DNA of 64,000 bases from Pseudoalteromonas phenolica (GCF_005876835.1 NZ_PPSW01000007.1:248001-312000), one strand, 5' to 3'; positions 8,157 through 18,284 are shown, counted from the stretch's first letter. Numbers and translations are program-made. Notes: a model not told the origin generated them from the sequence alone.

Positions 8157-9077
8157 ATTAAGCACCTTTTATTAATACGTTCGAATAACCGCCGGGCTGT
8201 TTTTTAACTTGTACTTGCGTGGCAACGCGTTCTGACATTTCACTTACGTGTGAAATGACACCCACTTTTCTGCCCTGTGCTTGTAGGGCATCTAAAGCAT
8301 CTAGCGCCACACTCAAGGTTTCAGGGTCTAACGTGCCAAAACCTTCATCAATGAATAGCGAACCAATGTTTACTTTGTTTGAAGAAAGTGAAGCTAATCC
8401 TAACGCCAAAGCAAGAGAAACTAAGAAAGACTCACCACCAGAAAGCGTATTCACAGAGCGCTGCTCATCGGCCATATCTTTATCAATGATAGCAATATTC
8501 AAAGAGTGCCCTATCACGGTCAGGCGATAGCGCTTAGACAAACTCGCTAAGTGTTGGTTGGCATATTGCAGCAAGATTTTTAATGTCTGAGTTTGCGCAA
8601 TATTTCGCAGCTTTTTACCCGTGGCATCACCGAGTAATTTATCAAGCAAGTGCCAATGTTCATACTTAGCCTGAAGCGTATTGAGCTTTTGCTGCTCAGT
8701 TGCCAATTTTTCAACATTTTTGTGATGTTGTTCAAGCTGCGTGTTCACACTCAGCCAGTATTGTTGCGTTTGTTGAAACTGAGACTCTAAAATTACTAAC
8801 TGCTCATTAATTTGTTGCTCAGTTAGCTCGGTCAGCGCTTTCGCTAAATGCGTATGCAAGCTCTCTTTTAAATGACTTAACTTGCCTGATAGCTCTACTT
8901 TGCCGTGCGACAACTGTTTAAACTCAGACAAGGTTTGCTGAATGTCCGCTTTTGGAAGCGTGAGTAAGTAAGAAACTAGCTCTTCATTCAAGTCAGCATA
9001 GATCTGTGACTTTTCATTGAGCCATTGTTCAAAGCGCGACTCAAGTGCGGTTTTTTGAGTTAGTAAAATCTCGATCT
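7898..9077 (+). repeat. Two further iteron-like sites inside genes (7898 and 9058)
   Basis: AGTTAGTAAAACTTTGATCT at 7898-7917 lies inside the methyltransferase gene and AGTTAGTAAAATCTCGATCT at 9058-9077 inside sbcC, both plus-oriented and opposite to transcription. They extend the satellite locus to a total of 14 sites within 3.3 kb. Confidence 0.75.
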
Positions 9078-11814
9078 GCTCAGCTATATTGGTCAGATCT
9101 TTTTCTTTATCTTTTTCAGCCTGCAAGATCTGCTTCAATTGTTCAGAGCAAGCATTTAAATCATGTTGCCTTGCTTTTAATTGTGCCTGACACTTTTCTT
9201 GCCATTCATCAGCGGTGATCTCTTGTGGTAAACGCTCAAACCTTGCTTGCTCAAAACTCAACTTCTCTGAGCGCGCATTTTCAACTGTGCTGTTAATAGC
9301 GTTTAACTGCTCTGAAACATTCACAGCTGATTCTTGTAAATGATTCAACTGCAAAGTTAATGCTTGTTGAGATTGCTGAAGCTGAGCGAGTTTCTCTTTA
9401 TTATTTTTAAACTCATCAACCGCTTTTGTTAAAGAGGCCAAAGCATCTTGTGGGGCACTTTCAAACTGCGCCCACCATATTTCATCGGCATAATAATCAC
9501 ACGCTTTTTGTTGCGCACGGTTTATTTCTTGCGAAAGTTGAGTAAGTGTATTTTGCTGTTGTTCAATCTGATGAGAAAGCTCAGTGGCTTGCTGTGTAAT
9601 GGCATTTAACTGCGCTTGTTGTTGCTCAAACAACTTTTGCTGTTCCTGTTGAGTGTGCCACGCTTTTTGCAATTGCGACTGAAGACCTGTGAAATGCTGT
9701 TGCTGCTGTACAAGCATTTGTTGATGATCTAAACATTGCTGCAGCGACCACCCTTGGTATTCGCTAAACTGTTCAAGTTGCCCTTGAAACTCAGATACTT
9801 TACTCGTTAAACGCTGATGTTGTAGTTTGCTTTCTTGATATCTAGCGTTCACTTTTTCAAATTCAGTTAAGTGAACTTGGCTACGTTGCATCGCTTGTTC
9901 GTAAGCTTGCTCAGCCTGTTTATGTTGAGTGGCAAAGTCATTTAGTAAGTTTGCCCAATGGCTATCAATATGGTCAACCGCGTAGGGATGCTCTTTTGAG
10001 CCACACACCATACATTCATGACCAGGTTTTAGTTCTGCACGTAATGCGCTAATGCTCTCGCTTGCACGGAGTTGAACTTGCGTTAGGCTATCTCGAGTCA
10101 CTTGTACCCGTTGTTTACTTAGCTCTTTTTGTTGCTCAGTATCTGCCATTTGCACTTCAATGGCTTGTTTCTTTTGGAAGTTACTTGCCATTGAAGATTG
10201 TTGTTGTAACTGCTCCGCACTAATATCTGAAATATTCTGCATCAAAGCAATCACGTGTTGCAGCCGCTGAGTCGCTAATTGCAAATCATCGATGTTTAAC
10301 TGTTCAACTTGCTGCTGGAGTACATCAATTGACGATTGCCCCGAAATCAATTGTGTTTGCAATTGTGATAACCCAGACTTGAGCGGCTCTGCTTGTTGGG
10401 TGTTTTCTTGATGCTGCTTTTGCGCATGTTGCAATGCAGCGCGCGCACGTTGAGACTGAGATTGTTTATCTATGATGTCATCTAACAAGCCTTTGAGGTG
10501 AGACCAGTTTTCAACTGTAGTCTGTAAGCTGTTATTGGAAGTTAATAGCGACTCTAATTCGTGACTTTGTTGCTGTACTTGTTGTAATTGCGTATTGGTA
10601 TTTTGCTGTTCTATTGAAAGCTTAGCCTGCTGTTGCTTAACCTCACTCTGTTGCTTTAAGACCTGCTGTAATACTGAGTCAGCATTCGCGATTTTAGTAT
10701 CAAGTTGCCTGACCTCAAGCAGAACACTTTGCTGCTCTGTCACATAGACTTCGGTTTGTTGTAGCGCATCAAACGCCTTATTCGACGCGTCTTTTGCTTG
10801 CTGGATTTGCTCAGCAAAGTCTTTTGTTTTAAGCTCGCCTTGCTTTAACTCGAGTGCACTTAAATTGTTTTTTGTCACCGTCCATTGCTGACGATTATCG
10901 GCAATCTCAAAAGCGGCTTGTGCTTGCTCTGCTTCATTATAACTATGTGCTTTTTCTGTCAGTTTCGCTTCTGTTTCTTGAATAGCCTGCTCTGTTTGCG
11001 CTAATTGAGTTCGCAATTGGGCTGACTCTGTTAGCCATTGCAATGACGATTTGTGCTGAGCTTGTTGTGCTCTTAATTCATCTAACTGCTGCTTGTGCGT
11101 GTTTGCATCAAGGGTTAATTGCTCAAGTTGCTCATCAGTTAATAACACATAGGCACTCAAGCTATCTTTTAATCGCTCGAGTTCTGCTTTTTTTTCTTTA
11201 TGTTTTTCAAAGATCAGCTGGCCAATACGACTAAATTTATCGGTCGCAGTCAAACACTCTAAAAGTTGTGCGCGTTCATCGCTACTGGCTTTCAAAAATG
11301 CGGCAAACTCATGCTGAGCGAGTAATACAGTACGGGTAAATTGCTCAAAGCTAAGACCGATTAATTGCTCGACCGCTTTAACCGCCGCGCTTTTATGGGC
11401 CAACAAGGTTTCGTCACTGAGGCGAATAATCTCGTGCTCTGGTGTCTTGAGTTTACCTGAGATTTTTTTACGTGCTCGGGCAACAGACCATTTTGCTAAA
11501 TAGCGATCACCATCTTGACCTAAAAAAGTCACTTCAGCAGAGCCCTCAGCGCAGCCTCTACGAAGTAGGTTTCTTGGGTCGTTTAATTTAATGTCATCAC
11601 CATTAAACGACACCGTGTTTTTTAAGTCATTTTTTAAACGGGCTGTTTTTGCATAGAGGGCTAAACAAATAGCATCTAACAGGGTGCTTTTACCAGCGCC
11701 TGTGTCACCAGTAATGGCAAATAATCCGGCTTGCTCTAAGGGCGCTTTTTCAAAATCAATATCAGCGTGGGTAATGGAGGCTAAATTTGTGATTGTTATT
11801 TTAAGTAATTTCAC
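8158..11814 (-). CDS. sbcC: Exonuclease subunit SbcC
   Basis: 1218 residues with the Rad50/SMC-like layout: N-terminal Walker A GDTGAGKST (about 36-44), two very long Gln- and Glu-rich coiled coils, a zinc hook CMVC (about residue 600) between them, and a C-terminal ATPase half with signature LSGGESFLVSLALALGL and Walker B LFIDEGFGTLD. With SbcD it forms the nuclease that opens DNA hairpins and processes palindromes and protein-blocked ends. The start is a GTG that overlaps the sbcD stop (GTGA), indicating coupling. Length is slightly above the E. coli protein (1048), mainly in the coiled coils. An iteron-like site lies within it at 9058. Confidence 0.96.
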   Translation of the reverse strand: MKLLKITITNLASITHADIDFEKAPLEQAGLFAITGDTGAGKSTLLDAICLALYAKTARLKNDLKNTVSFNGDDIKLNDPRNLLRRGCAEGSAEVTFLGQDGDRYLAKWSVARARKKISGKLKTPEHEIIRLSDETLLAHKSAAVKAVEQLIGLSFEQFTRTVLLAQHEFAAFLKASSDERAQLLECLTATDKFSRIGQLIFEKHKEKKAELERLKDSLSAYVLLTDEQLEQLTLDANTHKQQLDELRAQQAQHKSSLQWLTESAQLRTQLAQTEQAIQETEAKLTEKAHSYNEAEQAQAAFEIADNRQQWTVTKNNLSALELKQGELKTKDFAEQIQQAKDASNKAFDALQQTEVYVTEQQSVLLEVRQLDTKIANADSVLQQVLKQQSEVKQQQAKLSIEQQNTNTQLQQVQQQSHELESLLTSNNSLQTTVENWSHLKGLLDDIIDKQSQSQRARAALQHAQKQHQENTQQAEPLKSGLSQLQTQLISGQSSIDVLQQQVEQLNIDDLQLATQRLQHVIALMQNISDISAEQLQQQSSMASNFQKKQAIEVQMADTEQQKELSKQRVQVTRDSLTQVQLRASESISALRAELKPGHECMVCGSKEHPYAVDHIDSHWANLLNDFATQHKQAEQAYEQAMQRSQVHLTEFEKVNARYQESKLQHQRLTSKVSEFQGQLEQFSEYQGWSLQQCLDHQQMLVQQQQHFTGLQSQLQKAWHTQQEQQKLFEQQQAQLNAITQQATELSHQIEQQQNTLTQLSQEINRAQQKACDYYADEIWWAQFESAPQDALASLTKAVDEFKNNKEKLAQLQQSQQALTLQLNHLQESAVNVSEQLNAINSTVENARSEKLSFEQARFERLPQEITADEWQEKCQAQLKARQHDLNACSEQLKQILQAEKDKEKDLTNIAEQIEILLTQKTALESRFEQWLNEKSQIYADLNEELVSYLLTLPKADIQQTLSEFKQLSHGKVELSGKLSHLKESLHTHLAKALTELTEQQINEQLVILESQFQQTQQYWLSVNTQLEQHHKNVEKLATEQQKLNTLQAKYEHWHLLDKLLGDATGKKLRNIAQTQTLKILLQYANQHLASLSKRYRLTVIGHSLNIAIIDKDMADEQRSVNTLSGGESFLVSLALALGLASLSSNKVNIGSLFIDEGFGTLDPETLSVALDALDALQAQGRKVGVISHVSEMSERVATQVQVKKQPGGYSNVLIKGA

Positions 11815-13025
11815 GCGTTTTGCTCCTCTTCCATGTCATTTAATACCTCGGCTAAACAATCAGCTAAATTTGCGGGTAAGTCCTGCTCTGAATCGACCTG
11901 CTGCTTAAAAACCATGTCTAGCAAATCGAGTGGGTTTAATTTTTCGACTTGACCTAAATCTTGGAAAATCACTTCATCTTCATGCTTTTGCACATCTTGA
12001 ACACGTTCAATACCACAAAACAAAATGTCTTTGTCTTTTAGGCTTGATGATATCTTCTCCCTAAACTGGCTATCGGTCTCGCTGGCATTAAGTCGTAAGC
12101 GAAGGTAAGGACTTGCTTCGTGTGACGATAAATCTAGCTTTTCGATTTCATTACAAAGTACAGCGAGATCCGCCCCACCTTTTTTAGGAAGTACTATCAG
12201 TTGTCTAAGCCTTGGTGTGTAAAGGGGGTTTACGCTTTCACATGTTTTTCCATTAAATTCGCACACCAAAACTTGGTGTTGATAATTTTTTTCTGAAAAT
12301 GACATCGGCATAGGCGTACCGCAATATCGCTTTGCGTCGCACTTTGCTACTACTTGGGCTTTGTGAAGATGACCAAGCGCAACGTAATCAGCCTTGTCGG
12401 TAAACACCTCAGCTGTTACCGCATCAAAACCGCCGATGCTTATGTTTCTCTCTGAGTCTTCACTAATGGTACCGCCTTTGGCGTGCAGGTGGCCCATAAC
12501 AATAATAGGAGCGGTGCTCTCTTCACACAGTTCAACCACAGACTGGTAAGCCTGCGCCACACCTTGCTGATAGGCTTTATTATTTTGTGTATCTAGCGTG
12601 ACATCAGCAGGGCGTAAGAAAGGCATTGCAACCACTTGTGCCTTACCCTTTTCAGTTTCAATATTCACTAAACAAGTTGCTGGGTCTGCTTTGTCATATC
12701 GGCCAATAACATGCGTATCAAATTGTTTTAAAAGAGGTTTAGCGGTCTCAATGCGATTCGCAGAGTCGTGGTTACCTGCAATAATGACGATATGCAATTC
12801 AGGACATGCCTGTTTGACTTGCTTTATGAATTGGTAAAGTTGTTGTTCAGCAGAAGAGGGAGGGGTTGCTGTATGATAGATATCACCGGCAACAAGCAAT
12901 AGGTCAATCGCCTGTTGTTGTAATGTTGTCACCAACCAATCAAGAAAATACTGATGCTCTTGAACACGGTGATGTTCGTAAAACTGTTGGCCTAAATGCC
13001 AATCAGAGGTGTGTAATACTTTCAT
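11811..13025 (-). CDS. sbcD: Exonuclease subunit SbcD
   Basis: 404 residues beginning MKVLHTSDWHLGQQFYEH, with the Mre11-type metallophosphatase motifs TSDWHLG, VAGDIYHT, IIAGNHDS, MGHLHAKGG and ALGHLHKAQ, which bind the two metal ions. I prefer the ATG at 13025, preceded by AAAGGGG; the upstream extension of 25 residues has no family counterpart. It overlaps sbcC by four bases. The nuclease acts with SbcC on DNA hairpins and replication intermediates, relevant near a region with long inverted repeats. A copy of the TGTAAA-N5-TTTACA palindrome lies inside the gene at 12218-12234. Confidence 0.96.
   Translation of the reverse strand: MKVLHTSDWHLGQQFYEHHRVQEHQYFLDWLVTTLQQQAIDLLLVAGDIYHTATPPSSAEQQLYQFIKQVKQACPELHIVIIAGNHDSANRIETAKPLLKQFDTHVIGRYDKADPATCLVNIETEKGKAQVVAMPFLRPADVTLDTQNNKAYQQGVAQAYQSVVELCEESTAPIIVMGHLHAKGGTISEDSERNISIGGFDAVTAEVFTDKADYVALGHLHKAQVVAKCDAKRYCGTPMPMSFSEKNYQHQVLVCEFNGKTCESVNPLYTPRLRQLIVLPKKGGADLAVLCNEIEKLDLSSHEASPYLRLRLNASETDSQFREKISSSLKDKDILFCGIERVQDVQKHEDEVIFQDLGQVEKLNPLDLLDMVFKQQVDSEQDLPANLADCLAEVLNDMEEEQNA
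12218..12234. repeat. Palindrome TGTAAA-GGGGG-TTTACG inside sbcD (copy 2)
   Basis: TGTAAAGGGGGTTTACG differs by one base from copy 1. Its position inside a coding sequence argues against a plain promoter operator and for a dispersed chromosomal site. Confidence 0.65.
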
Positions 13026-13078
13026 GTAGCGCCCCTTTCGCATTGAAACGCTACTATAACACCGCTTTAAGTATTTGT

Positions 13079-13318
13079 TTAACGGGTAATTTGCCACCAA
13101 ATAAAGGCAATAACAGGCAAAGCCAGCAAAAACAACAAAACCGGTGTTTTAAACACTTTTGTTTGTTTGCTTTGCAACACTTCTAGTGCGGACTTTTCGT
13201 TACAAGCAGCAACTTTATCAACATAAAAGTAGCCATCTTCTAAATACTGTTTGCAATTTTGTTCATCAGCCGGAATAGCCACCAGCTTGTCTTGCTTTTT
13301 CAGGATGTAGAAATCCAT
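13079..13318 (-). CDS. Small single-helix membrane protein, unknown
   Basis: 79 residues from the ATG at 13318 (MDFYILKKQDK), preceded by GGTGAG at normal spacing; a GTG four codons upstream is possible. The N-terminal 55 residues are polar with two cysteines, and the C-terminus has one membrane helix VLLFLLALPVIAFIWW followed by QITR. This makes it a tail-anchored-like protein with a cytoplasmic domain. It lies 53 bp upstream of sbcD on the same strand and may share its transcript. No known family recognised. Confidence 0.6.
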   Translation of the reverse strand: MDFYILKKQDKLVAIPADEQNCKQYLEDGYFYVDKVAACNEKSALEVLQSKQTKVFKTPVLLFLLALPVIAFIWWQITR

Positions 13319-13330
13319 ATTGCTCACCAC

Positions 13331-13779
13331 ATTTTACTGTAAACGGGTACACTATACAGAGCAAAACTAACGCCAACTTTTTAACGTAACTATTTGCTCA
13401 AAAATCAAAGAGCGCGAATTTAAAAATAATTCGCAGTAAATATCAACAGCCAAACTAAGGTTTTTTGATCAAATTTGTTAATACCCAGCATAAACCACCA
13501 AAATAAACGTAAGATGAATTAGCTGCTGTTGTTTTCTGCTCATATTTTCGTTGATATCGATGAATTTCGAACTTGTACTTTAGTGGAACAAAACGTACAA
13601 AAAGTCACTAAAAAACATTAAAATGTTACTTTATCTCAATTTAATTGCATTTTCTTGATGCTTTTGCGACGCTCAATGCGTTATGCGACTATTAAAGTGC
13701 AAAACATTCTTTCGTTCACAAACTTACAAAGAATAGATAAGTGCTGAACAACCATATCTTGGGTAGCTAGGAAAATATA
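13331..13779. other. 449-bp intergenic region before the M1 peptidase gene
   Basis: AT-rich divergent region between the small membrane protein gene (minus) and the peptidase gene (plus). It should hold promoters for both, but I see no convincing sigma-70 pair, repeat or hairpin; no iteron-like site is present. Confidence 0.5.
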
Positions 13780-16212
13780 ATGAAAAAAATAACCAGTGCC
13801 TTGTCACTGTGCATACCGCTTATGGCATCGAGCTTAGCGGTTGCTAGTGCTGTTGAGCAAACAAAAGGCAACTTTGTAGATAAGTTTCGTCAATTAGACG
13901 AAGTACTGCCAACACCAAACGTCTACCGTAACGCAGCAGGTGAGCCAGGTGAACGTTACTGGCAACAAAAAGTCGATTATGACATAGACGTTGTATTAGA
14001 CGAAAAACAGCGCCGTTTAACCGCTGAGCAAAGTATCGAATACAAAAACAATTCACCTTACACGCTAAAATATCTTTGGATGCAACTAGACCAAAATATT
14101 TTTAAGCAAGACTCACTTGCTGAGCGAAGCGCTACATTTAAAAATAGCCTGCAAAGTAATCCTGCAGCAAAACCAGCAAAAATCAGCTTAAACCAACTTC
14201 GTCGCCAACAGTTTATAGACGACACTGAACTGGGTTTTGTGATCAGTGATGTCAAAGACGAAGACGGTAAGCCACTCAAGGTCACTATTGTCGATACTAT
14301 GATGCGTATCGATTTAAACGAGCCATTAAAGCCAGGCAAGTCGACAGAGTTTAGCCTTGATTTTGCCTTTAACATTGTTGAAGAGGATGCGGTTGGCGCG
14401 CGCTCGGGTTATGAACACTTTGAAGAAGATGGCAACGATATTTTCTTACTGGCGCAATGGTTCCCGCGTCTTACCGCTTTTACTGACTATGAAGCTTGGA
14501 CAAACAAAGCGTTTTTAGGTCGTGGTGAGTTCACACTGGAATTTGGTGATTATGATGTAGAGATCACCGTACCTGCAGACCACATTGTTTCATCGACAGG
14601 TGAGCTGAAAAACGCTAAAAAGGTACTGACAAAAACACAACTAAAGCGCTTGAAAGAAGCAGAAACTGCAAAACGCCCTGTGTTTCTTGTGACTGAAGAA
14701 GAAGCGATTGAAAACGAAAAAGCAGGCACAGACAAAACCAAAACTTGGCATTTCGAAGCTGAAAATGTACGCGATTTTGCATGGGCATCCTCTCGTAAGT
14801 TTATGTGGGATGCCAAAGGCTATCAACAAGGTGGTAAAGAACAGCCACTTGTAATGGCGATGTCTTTCTTCCCGAAAGAGGGCGGTGATCTTTGGAAAAA
14901 ATACTCAACAGAGTCTGTGATCCATACCATGGAAGTGTACTCTCGCTTCTCATTTGATTATCCATATCCAGTTGCTCAGTCAGTAAACGGCCCTGTAGGC
15001 GGTATGGAATACCCAATGATCACCTTCAATGGTCCGCGTACAGAACTAAGAGATGATGGCTCACGCACTTACTCACAAGCTGAGAAGCGTTTCTTAATTG
15101 GCGTTGTGATCCACGAAATTGGTCATATTTACTTCCCAATGATCGTTAACTCAGATGAGCGTCAATGGACTTGGATGGATGAAGGCCTTAACAGCTTCTT
15201 AGATGGCGTAGCTGGCCGTGAATGGGATCCAAACATTCCTTGGGGCGTAGAGCCGCGTGACATCGTGCCTTATATGAAGTCTCAAAACCAAGTGCCGATT
15301 ATGACGCAGTCTGACAGCGTATTAAATCTAGGTCCGAATGCTTATACTAAACCTGCAGCAGCACTAAATATTCTTCGAGAAGTGATTTTAGGTCGTGAAC
15401 TATTCGACTTCGCGTTTAAAGAATACTCGCAGCGCTGGAAATACAAACGTCCAACCCCAGCTGATTTCTTTAGGACTATGGAAGAAGCATCTGGTGTCGA
15501 TTTAGACTGGTTCTGGCGTGGCTGGTTCTATACCACAGATCATGTTGATATCTCACTAGACAAGGTTTATCAGTTACGTATTGATACTAAGAACCCAGAC
15601 ATTGACTATGCACGTTTACGTGAGTTCGAGCAGAGCAAGCCTATGTCACTGTTCAACAAGCGTAACCAAGAGGAAGGCAGCGAGCTTTGGATTGATAAAA
15701 ACAAAGACGTGTCAGACTTCTACGATGACAATGACCGCTTTACGGTGACCAACAAAGAGCGAAATGCGTATCAAAGCTTCTTGAAAAAGCTTAAGCCTTG
15801 GGAGCGTAAAGCCCTTGATAGAGCGGTTGAAGAAGACAAAAACTATTATGTCATGGAGTTCAGCAACCTAGGTGGCTTGGTAATGCCAATCATTCTTGAA
15901 CTGACGTATCAAGACGGTTCGACGGAAGAGCGTATGCTACCGGCTGAGATTTGGCGTCGTAGCCCGAATAAAGTGAGTAAGTTAATCATCACAGACAAAG
16001 ACAAGCCTTTAAAGTCTATTGTGGTTGACCCTCGCTGGGAAACTGCCGATGTCGACATTGAGAACAACCATTACCCGCGTCAGATCATTCCTTCACGCTT
16101 AGAAGTGTATAAGCGTAAGAAGAGCTCAGCCAAAGTGCGTCGTGATATCATGCACGACATCAAAACTGAGTTGAAAAAAGATGACAATGACGAAAAAGAG
16201 AAGAAGGATTAA
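13780..16212 (+). CDS. Secreted M1-family zinc metallopeptidase (gluzincin)
   Basis: 810 residues with a signal peptide (MKKITSALSLCIPLMASSLAVASA). The zinc site reads HEIGH (445-449) with the downstream WMDEG providing the third ligand, and a GGMEYPMI segment corresponds to the exopeptidase GxMEN-like region of M1 aminopeptidases. The N-terminal part is the usual saddle-shaped beta domain, and the last 170 residues are rich in charged residues (KKDDNDEKEKKD at the end). It probably degrades peptides in the periplasm or outside the cell. The DUF6702-like gene follows after three bases, so the two form an operon. Confidence 0.9.
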   Translation: MKKITSALSLCIPLMASSLAVASAVEQTKGNFVDKFRQLDEVLPTPNVYRNAAGEPGERYWQQKVDYDIDVVLDEKQRRLTAEQSIEYKNNSPYTLKYLWMQLDQNIFKQDSLAERSATFKNSLQSNPAAKPAKISLNQLRRQQFIDDTELGFVISDVKDEDGKPLKVTIVDTMMRIDLNEPLKPGKSTEFSLDFAFNIVEEDAVGARSGYEHFEEDGNDIFLLAQWFPRLTAFTDYEAWTNKAFLGRGEFTLEFGDYDVEITVPADHIVSSTGELKNAKKVLTKTQLKRLKEAETAKRPVFLVTEEEAIENEKAGTDKTKTWHFEAENVRDFAWASSRKFMWDAKGYQQGGKEQPLVMAMSFFPKEGGDLWKKYSTESVIHTMEVYSRFSFDYPYPVAQSVNGPVGGMEYPMITFNGPRTELRDDGSRTYSQAEKRFLIGVVIHEIGHIYFPMIVNSDERQWTWMDEGLNSFLDGVAGREWDPNIPWGVEPRDIVPYMKSQNQVPIMTQSDSVLNLGPNAYTKPAAALNILREVILGRELFDFAFKEYSQRWKYKRPTPADFFRTMEEASGVDLDWFWRGWFYTTDHVDISLDKVYQLRIDTKNPDIDYARLREFEQSKPMSLFNKRNQEEGSELWIDKNKDVSDFYDDNDRFTVTNKERNAYQSFLKKLKPWERKALDRAVEEDKNYYVMEFSNLGGLVMPIILELTYQDGSTEERMLPAEIWRRSPNKVSKLIITDKDKPLKSIVVDPRWETADVDIENNHYPRQIIPSRLEVYKRKKSSAKVRRDIMHDIKTELKKDDNDEKEKKD

Positions 16213-16215
16213 TCC

Positions 16216-16710
16216 ATGAGGGCTTGGCTTGCTGCCAGCTTACTTTTACTGTTGAGCGGTCAAGTCACCGCTCACCAGTTAAAAGCTGCAATGACAACCG
16301 TATTGATCAATGAGCGTACGGGTAATCTTGAGCTCATGCATCGCTTTTATCTGCACGATACTGAACATGCTGTAGAGACTTTGATAGGCGGTCATGCCGA
16401 TCTGTTTAAGCACGCTAAAGATAGAGCCGAATTTGCACAATATGTAAATCGTAAAGTGGCTTTACAGTTAGCAGATAAAACACCTCTCAAGCTTTCTTTA
16501 GTCGGTCAAGAAGTTGATGGAAAGTTTTTTTGGGTTTATCAAGAAACGCAGATCCCAGCAAATTTCAGCGCGTTGAGAATGCAACACGGTGCACTAAGAG
16601 ACGTTTGGGCAGATCAAGTCAACATGGTCAACTTCGAAGGTAAAGGCAAAGTAAAAACCTTACATTTTGATGGTGAAGACAACTGGCTCACCGTTCATTT
16701 TGATAAGTAA
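16216..16710 (+). CDS. Exported DUF6702-like protein
   Basis: 164 residues with a signal peptide ending near VTA/H (MRAWLAASLLLLLSGQVTAHQ). The mature protein begins HQLKAAMTTVLINERTGNLELMHRFYLHDTEHA, which resembles the DUF6702 family of secreted proteins of unknown function commonly found beside M1 peptidase genes. The AAGGATT that serves as ribosome site lies over the peptidase stop codon. A partner or accessory role for the peptidase is suggested by the tight coupling, but not shown. Confidence 0.75.
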   Translation: MRAWLAASLLLLLSGQVTAHQLKAAMTTVLINERTGNLELMHRFYLHDTEHAVETLIGGHADLFKHAKDRAEFAQYVNRKVALQLADKTPLKLSLVGQEVDGKFFWVYQETQIPANFSALRMQHGALRDVWADQVNMVNFEGKGKVKTLHFDGEDNWLTVHFDK

Positions 16711-16718
16711 TCGCTTAG

Positions 16719-16743
16719 AAGCAGAGCCCACGCTCTGCTTTTT
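16719..16743 (+). terminator. Terminator of the peptidase/DUF6702 operon
   Basis: Perfect 8-bp stem AGCAGAGC/GCTCTGCT with loop CCAC, followed by a T-run, nine bases after the stop codon. Confidence 0.85.
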
Positions 16744-16836
16744 ACTAAACAGTATTTCCCACAATAACGACTCTAATCCAACCTTTTAATCTTTTCGTAT
16801 ATACTCAAAATACGCTCACTAAGACCACTCTCTTTT

Positions 16837-17433
16837 ATGACTCAAACTGCAGTAAATGCTAACTACCAAGGTGTTATCTTTGATTTAGACAACACGTTAG
16901 TAAGCTCCTCTTTAAACTTTAAACATATTCGCGCTGAAATCGGATGTACTGAACACACAGATTTATTAACCTATATTGAACAGCTGCCTGAGGTTGAAGC
17001 TCAAGCTGCCATGGATATTGTCTTAAGCCATGAATACCAAGATGCTGAATCAGCAGTGCTAATGCCGGGTGTTGTAGAGTGTCTTGCAGCGCTGGCAGAG
17101 CAAAACATCAAAATGGCGGTTGTAACGCGTAACTGCCAACATGCGGCACAACTGAAACTGGCTAAAACCGGGCTTAGGTTCGACATTGTACTCACCCGGG
17201 ACGATGCCCCCGCAAAACCTGATCCAACCGCATTACTGCAAGTTACTGACAGCTGGCAAGTAAACCCTTCGCAGTGTATTTATGTTGGCGACTTTTTATT
17301 TGATATTCAGGCTGCAGACAATGCGCAAATGGACAGTTGTTTATATATTATTGATGCGCGCCCTGACTACGCGGATACAGCGACGCATACAATAGAGCAC
17401 TTTTCGCAATTGACTAAATTAGTCCTTCCGTAA
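16837..17433 (+). CDS. HAD-superfamily hydrolase
   Basis: 198 residues with the four HAD motifs: VIFDLDNTLVSS (nucleophile Asp), VVTRN (motif II), KPDP (motif III lysine) and VGDFLFDIQAAD (motif IV). The small alpha-helical cap between residues 20 and 85 points to a C1-cap phosphatase of the phosphoglycolate phosphatase-like group. The physiological substrate cannot be read from the sequence. It stands between two other plus-strand genes with about 100 bp on each side, so it may have its own promoter. Confidence 0.88.
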   Translation: MTQTAVNANYQGVIFDLDNTLVSSSLNFKHIRAEIGCTEHTDLLTYIEQLPEVEAQAAMDIVLSHEYQDAESAVLMPGVVECLAALAEQNIKMAVVTRNCQHAAQLKLAKTGLRFDIVLTRDDAPAKPDPTALLQVTDSWQVNPSQCIYVGDFLFDIQAADNAQMDSCLYIIDARPDYADTATHTIEHFSQLTKLVLP

Positions 17434-17540
17434 CGTTTGGTTTTTAAAAATATGCCGCTATTCTCGCTGCCCTCTAGCTCAAAGCCTTGAGTCTTGCTAG
17501 AATCTTGGCAATTTTTTAAATTCATAACACGAGAATTAAG

Positions 17541-18266
17541 ATGGGCAGAGCATTTGAAGTCCGCAAAAACGCCATGGCAAAAACGGCGGCGGCAAAAACC
17601 AAAGTTAACTCTAAATACGGTAAGGAAATCTACGTTGTAGCTAAAAACGGCGGTGCAGATCCTGAAACAAACCTATCTTTACGTCGTCTAATCGAAAAAG
17701 CGAAAAAAGACCAAGTACCAGCTCACGTTATCGACAAAGCCGTTGAGAAAGCAGCGGGCGGTGCAGGTGAAGACTATTCTCCAGCACGTTACGAAGGTTA
17801 CGGCCCGGGTAACTGTATGGTTATCGTTGACTGTTTAACAGATAACCCGAATCGTACTATCAAAGATGTACGTCTGCCATTCACAAAAACAGATTCGAAA
17901 ATCGGTAGCCCAGGTTGTGTTGCACACATGTTCGATCACCAAGCAATCCTTGGCTTTGATGGCGACGATGATGAAGTGGTACTTGAAGCATTAATGATGG
18001 CTGATGTTGATGTAACTGACGTTGAAGTTGAAGACGGCAAAGTATCTGTATTCGCGCCACACACTGAATACTTCAAAGCGAAAACAGCATTAACAGAAGC
18101 ATTCGAAGGCATCAACTTTGAAGTAGATGAAATCACCTTTGTACCACAAACACATGTTGAGATCACAGACGAAGACGACCTAGCTAACTTTGAAAAATTC
18201 ATGAACATGCTAGAAGATTGTGATGATGTACAAAACATCTATCACAACGCAATTGTGAACAAGTAA
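17541..18266 (+). CDS. YebC/PmpR family protein, YeeN type
   Basis: 241 residues beginning [21 protein letters not shown] and matching the family through [24 protein letters not shown] and the acidic C-terminus [14 protein letters not shown]. The N-terminus is like E. coli YeeN, not YebC (which starts MAGHSKW). Members were described as transcription regulators; recent work links the family (TACO1/YebC) to translation of difficult sequences. It is a single gene followed by a strong terminator. Confidence 0.92.
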   Translation: MGRAFEVRKNAMAKTAAAKTKVNSKYGKEIYVVAKNGGADPETNLSLRRLIEKAKKDQVPAHVIDKAVEKAAGGAGEDYSPARYEGYGPGNCMVIVDCLTDNPNRTIKDVRLPFTKTDSKIGSPGCVAHMFDHQAILGFDGDDDEVVLEALMMADVDVTDVEVEDGKVSVFAPHTEYFKAKTALTEAFEGINFEVDEITFVPQTHVEITDEDDLANFEKFMNMLEDCDDVQNIYHNAIVNK

Positions 18267-18284
18267 TCATCACACAATGCATTT

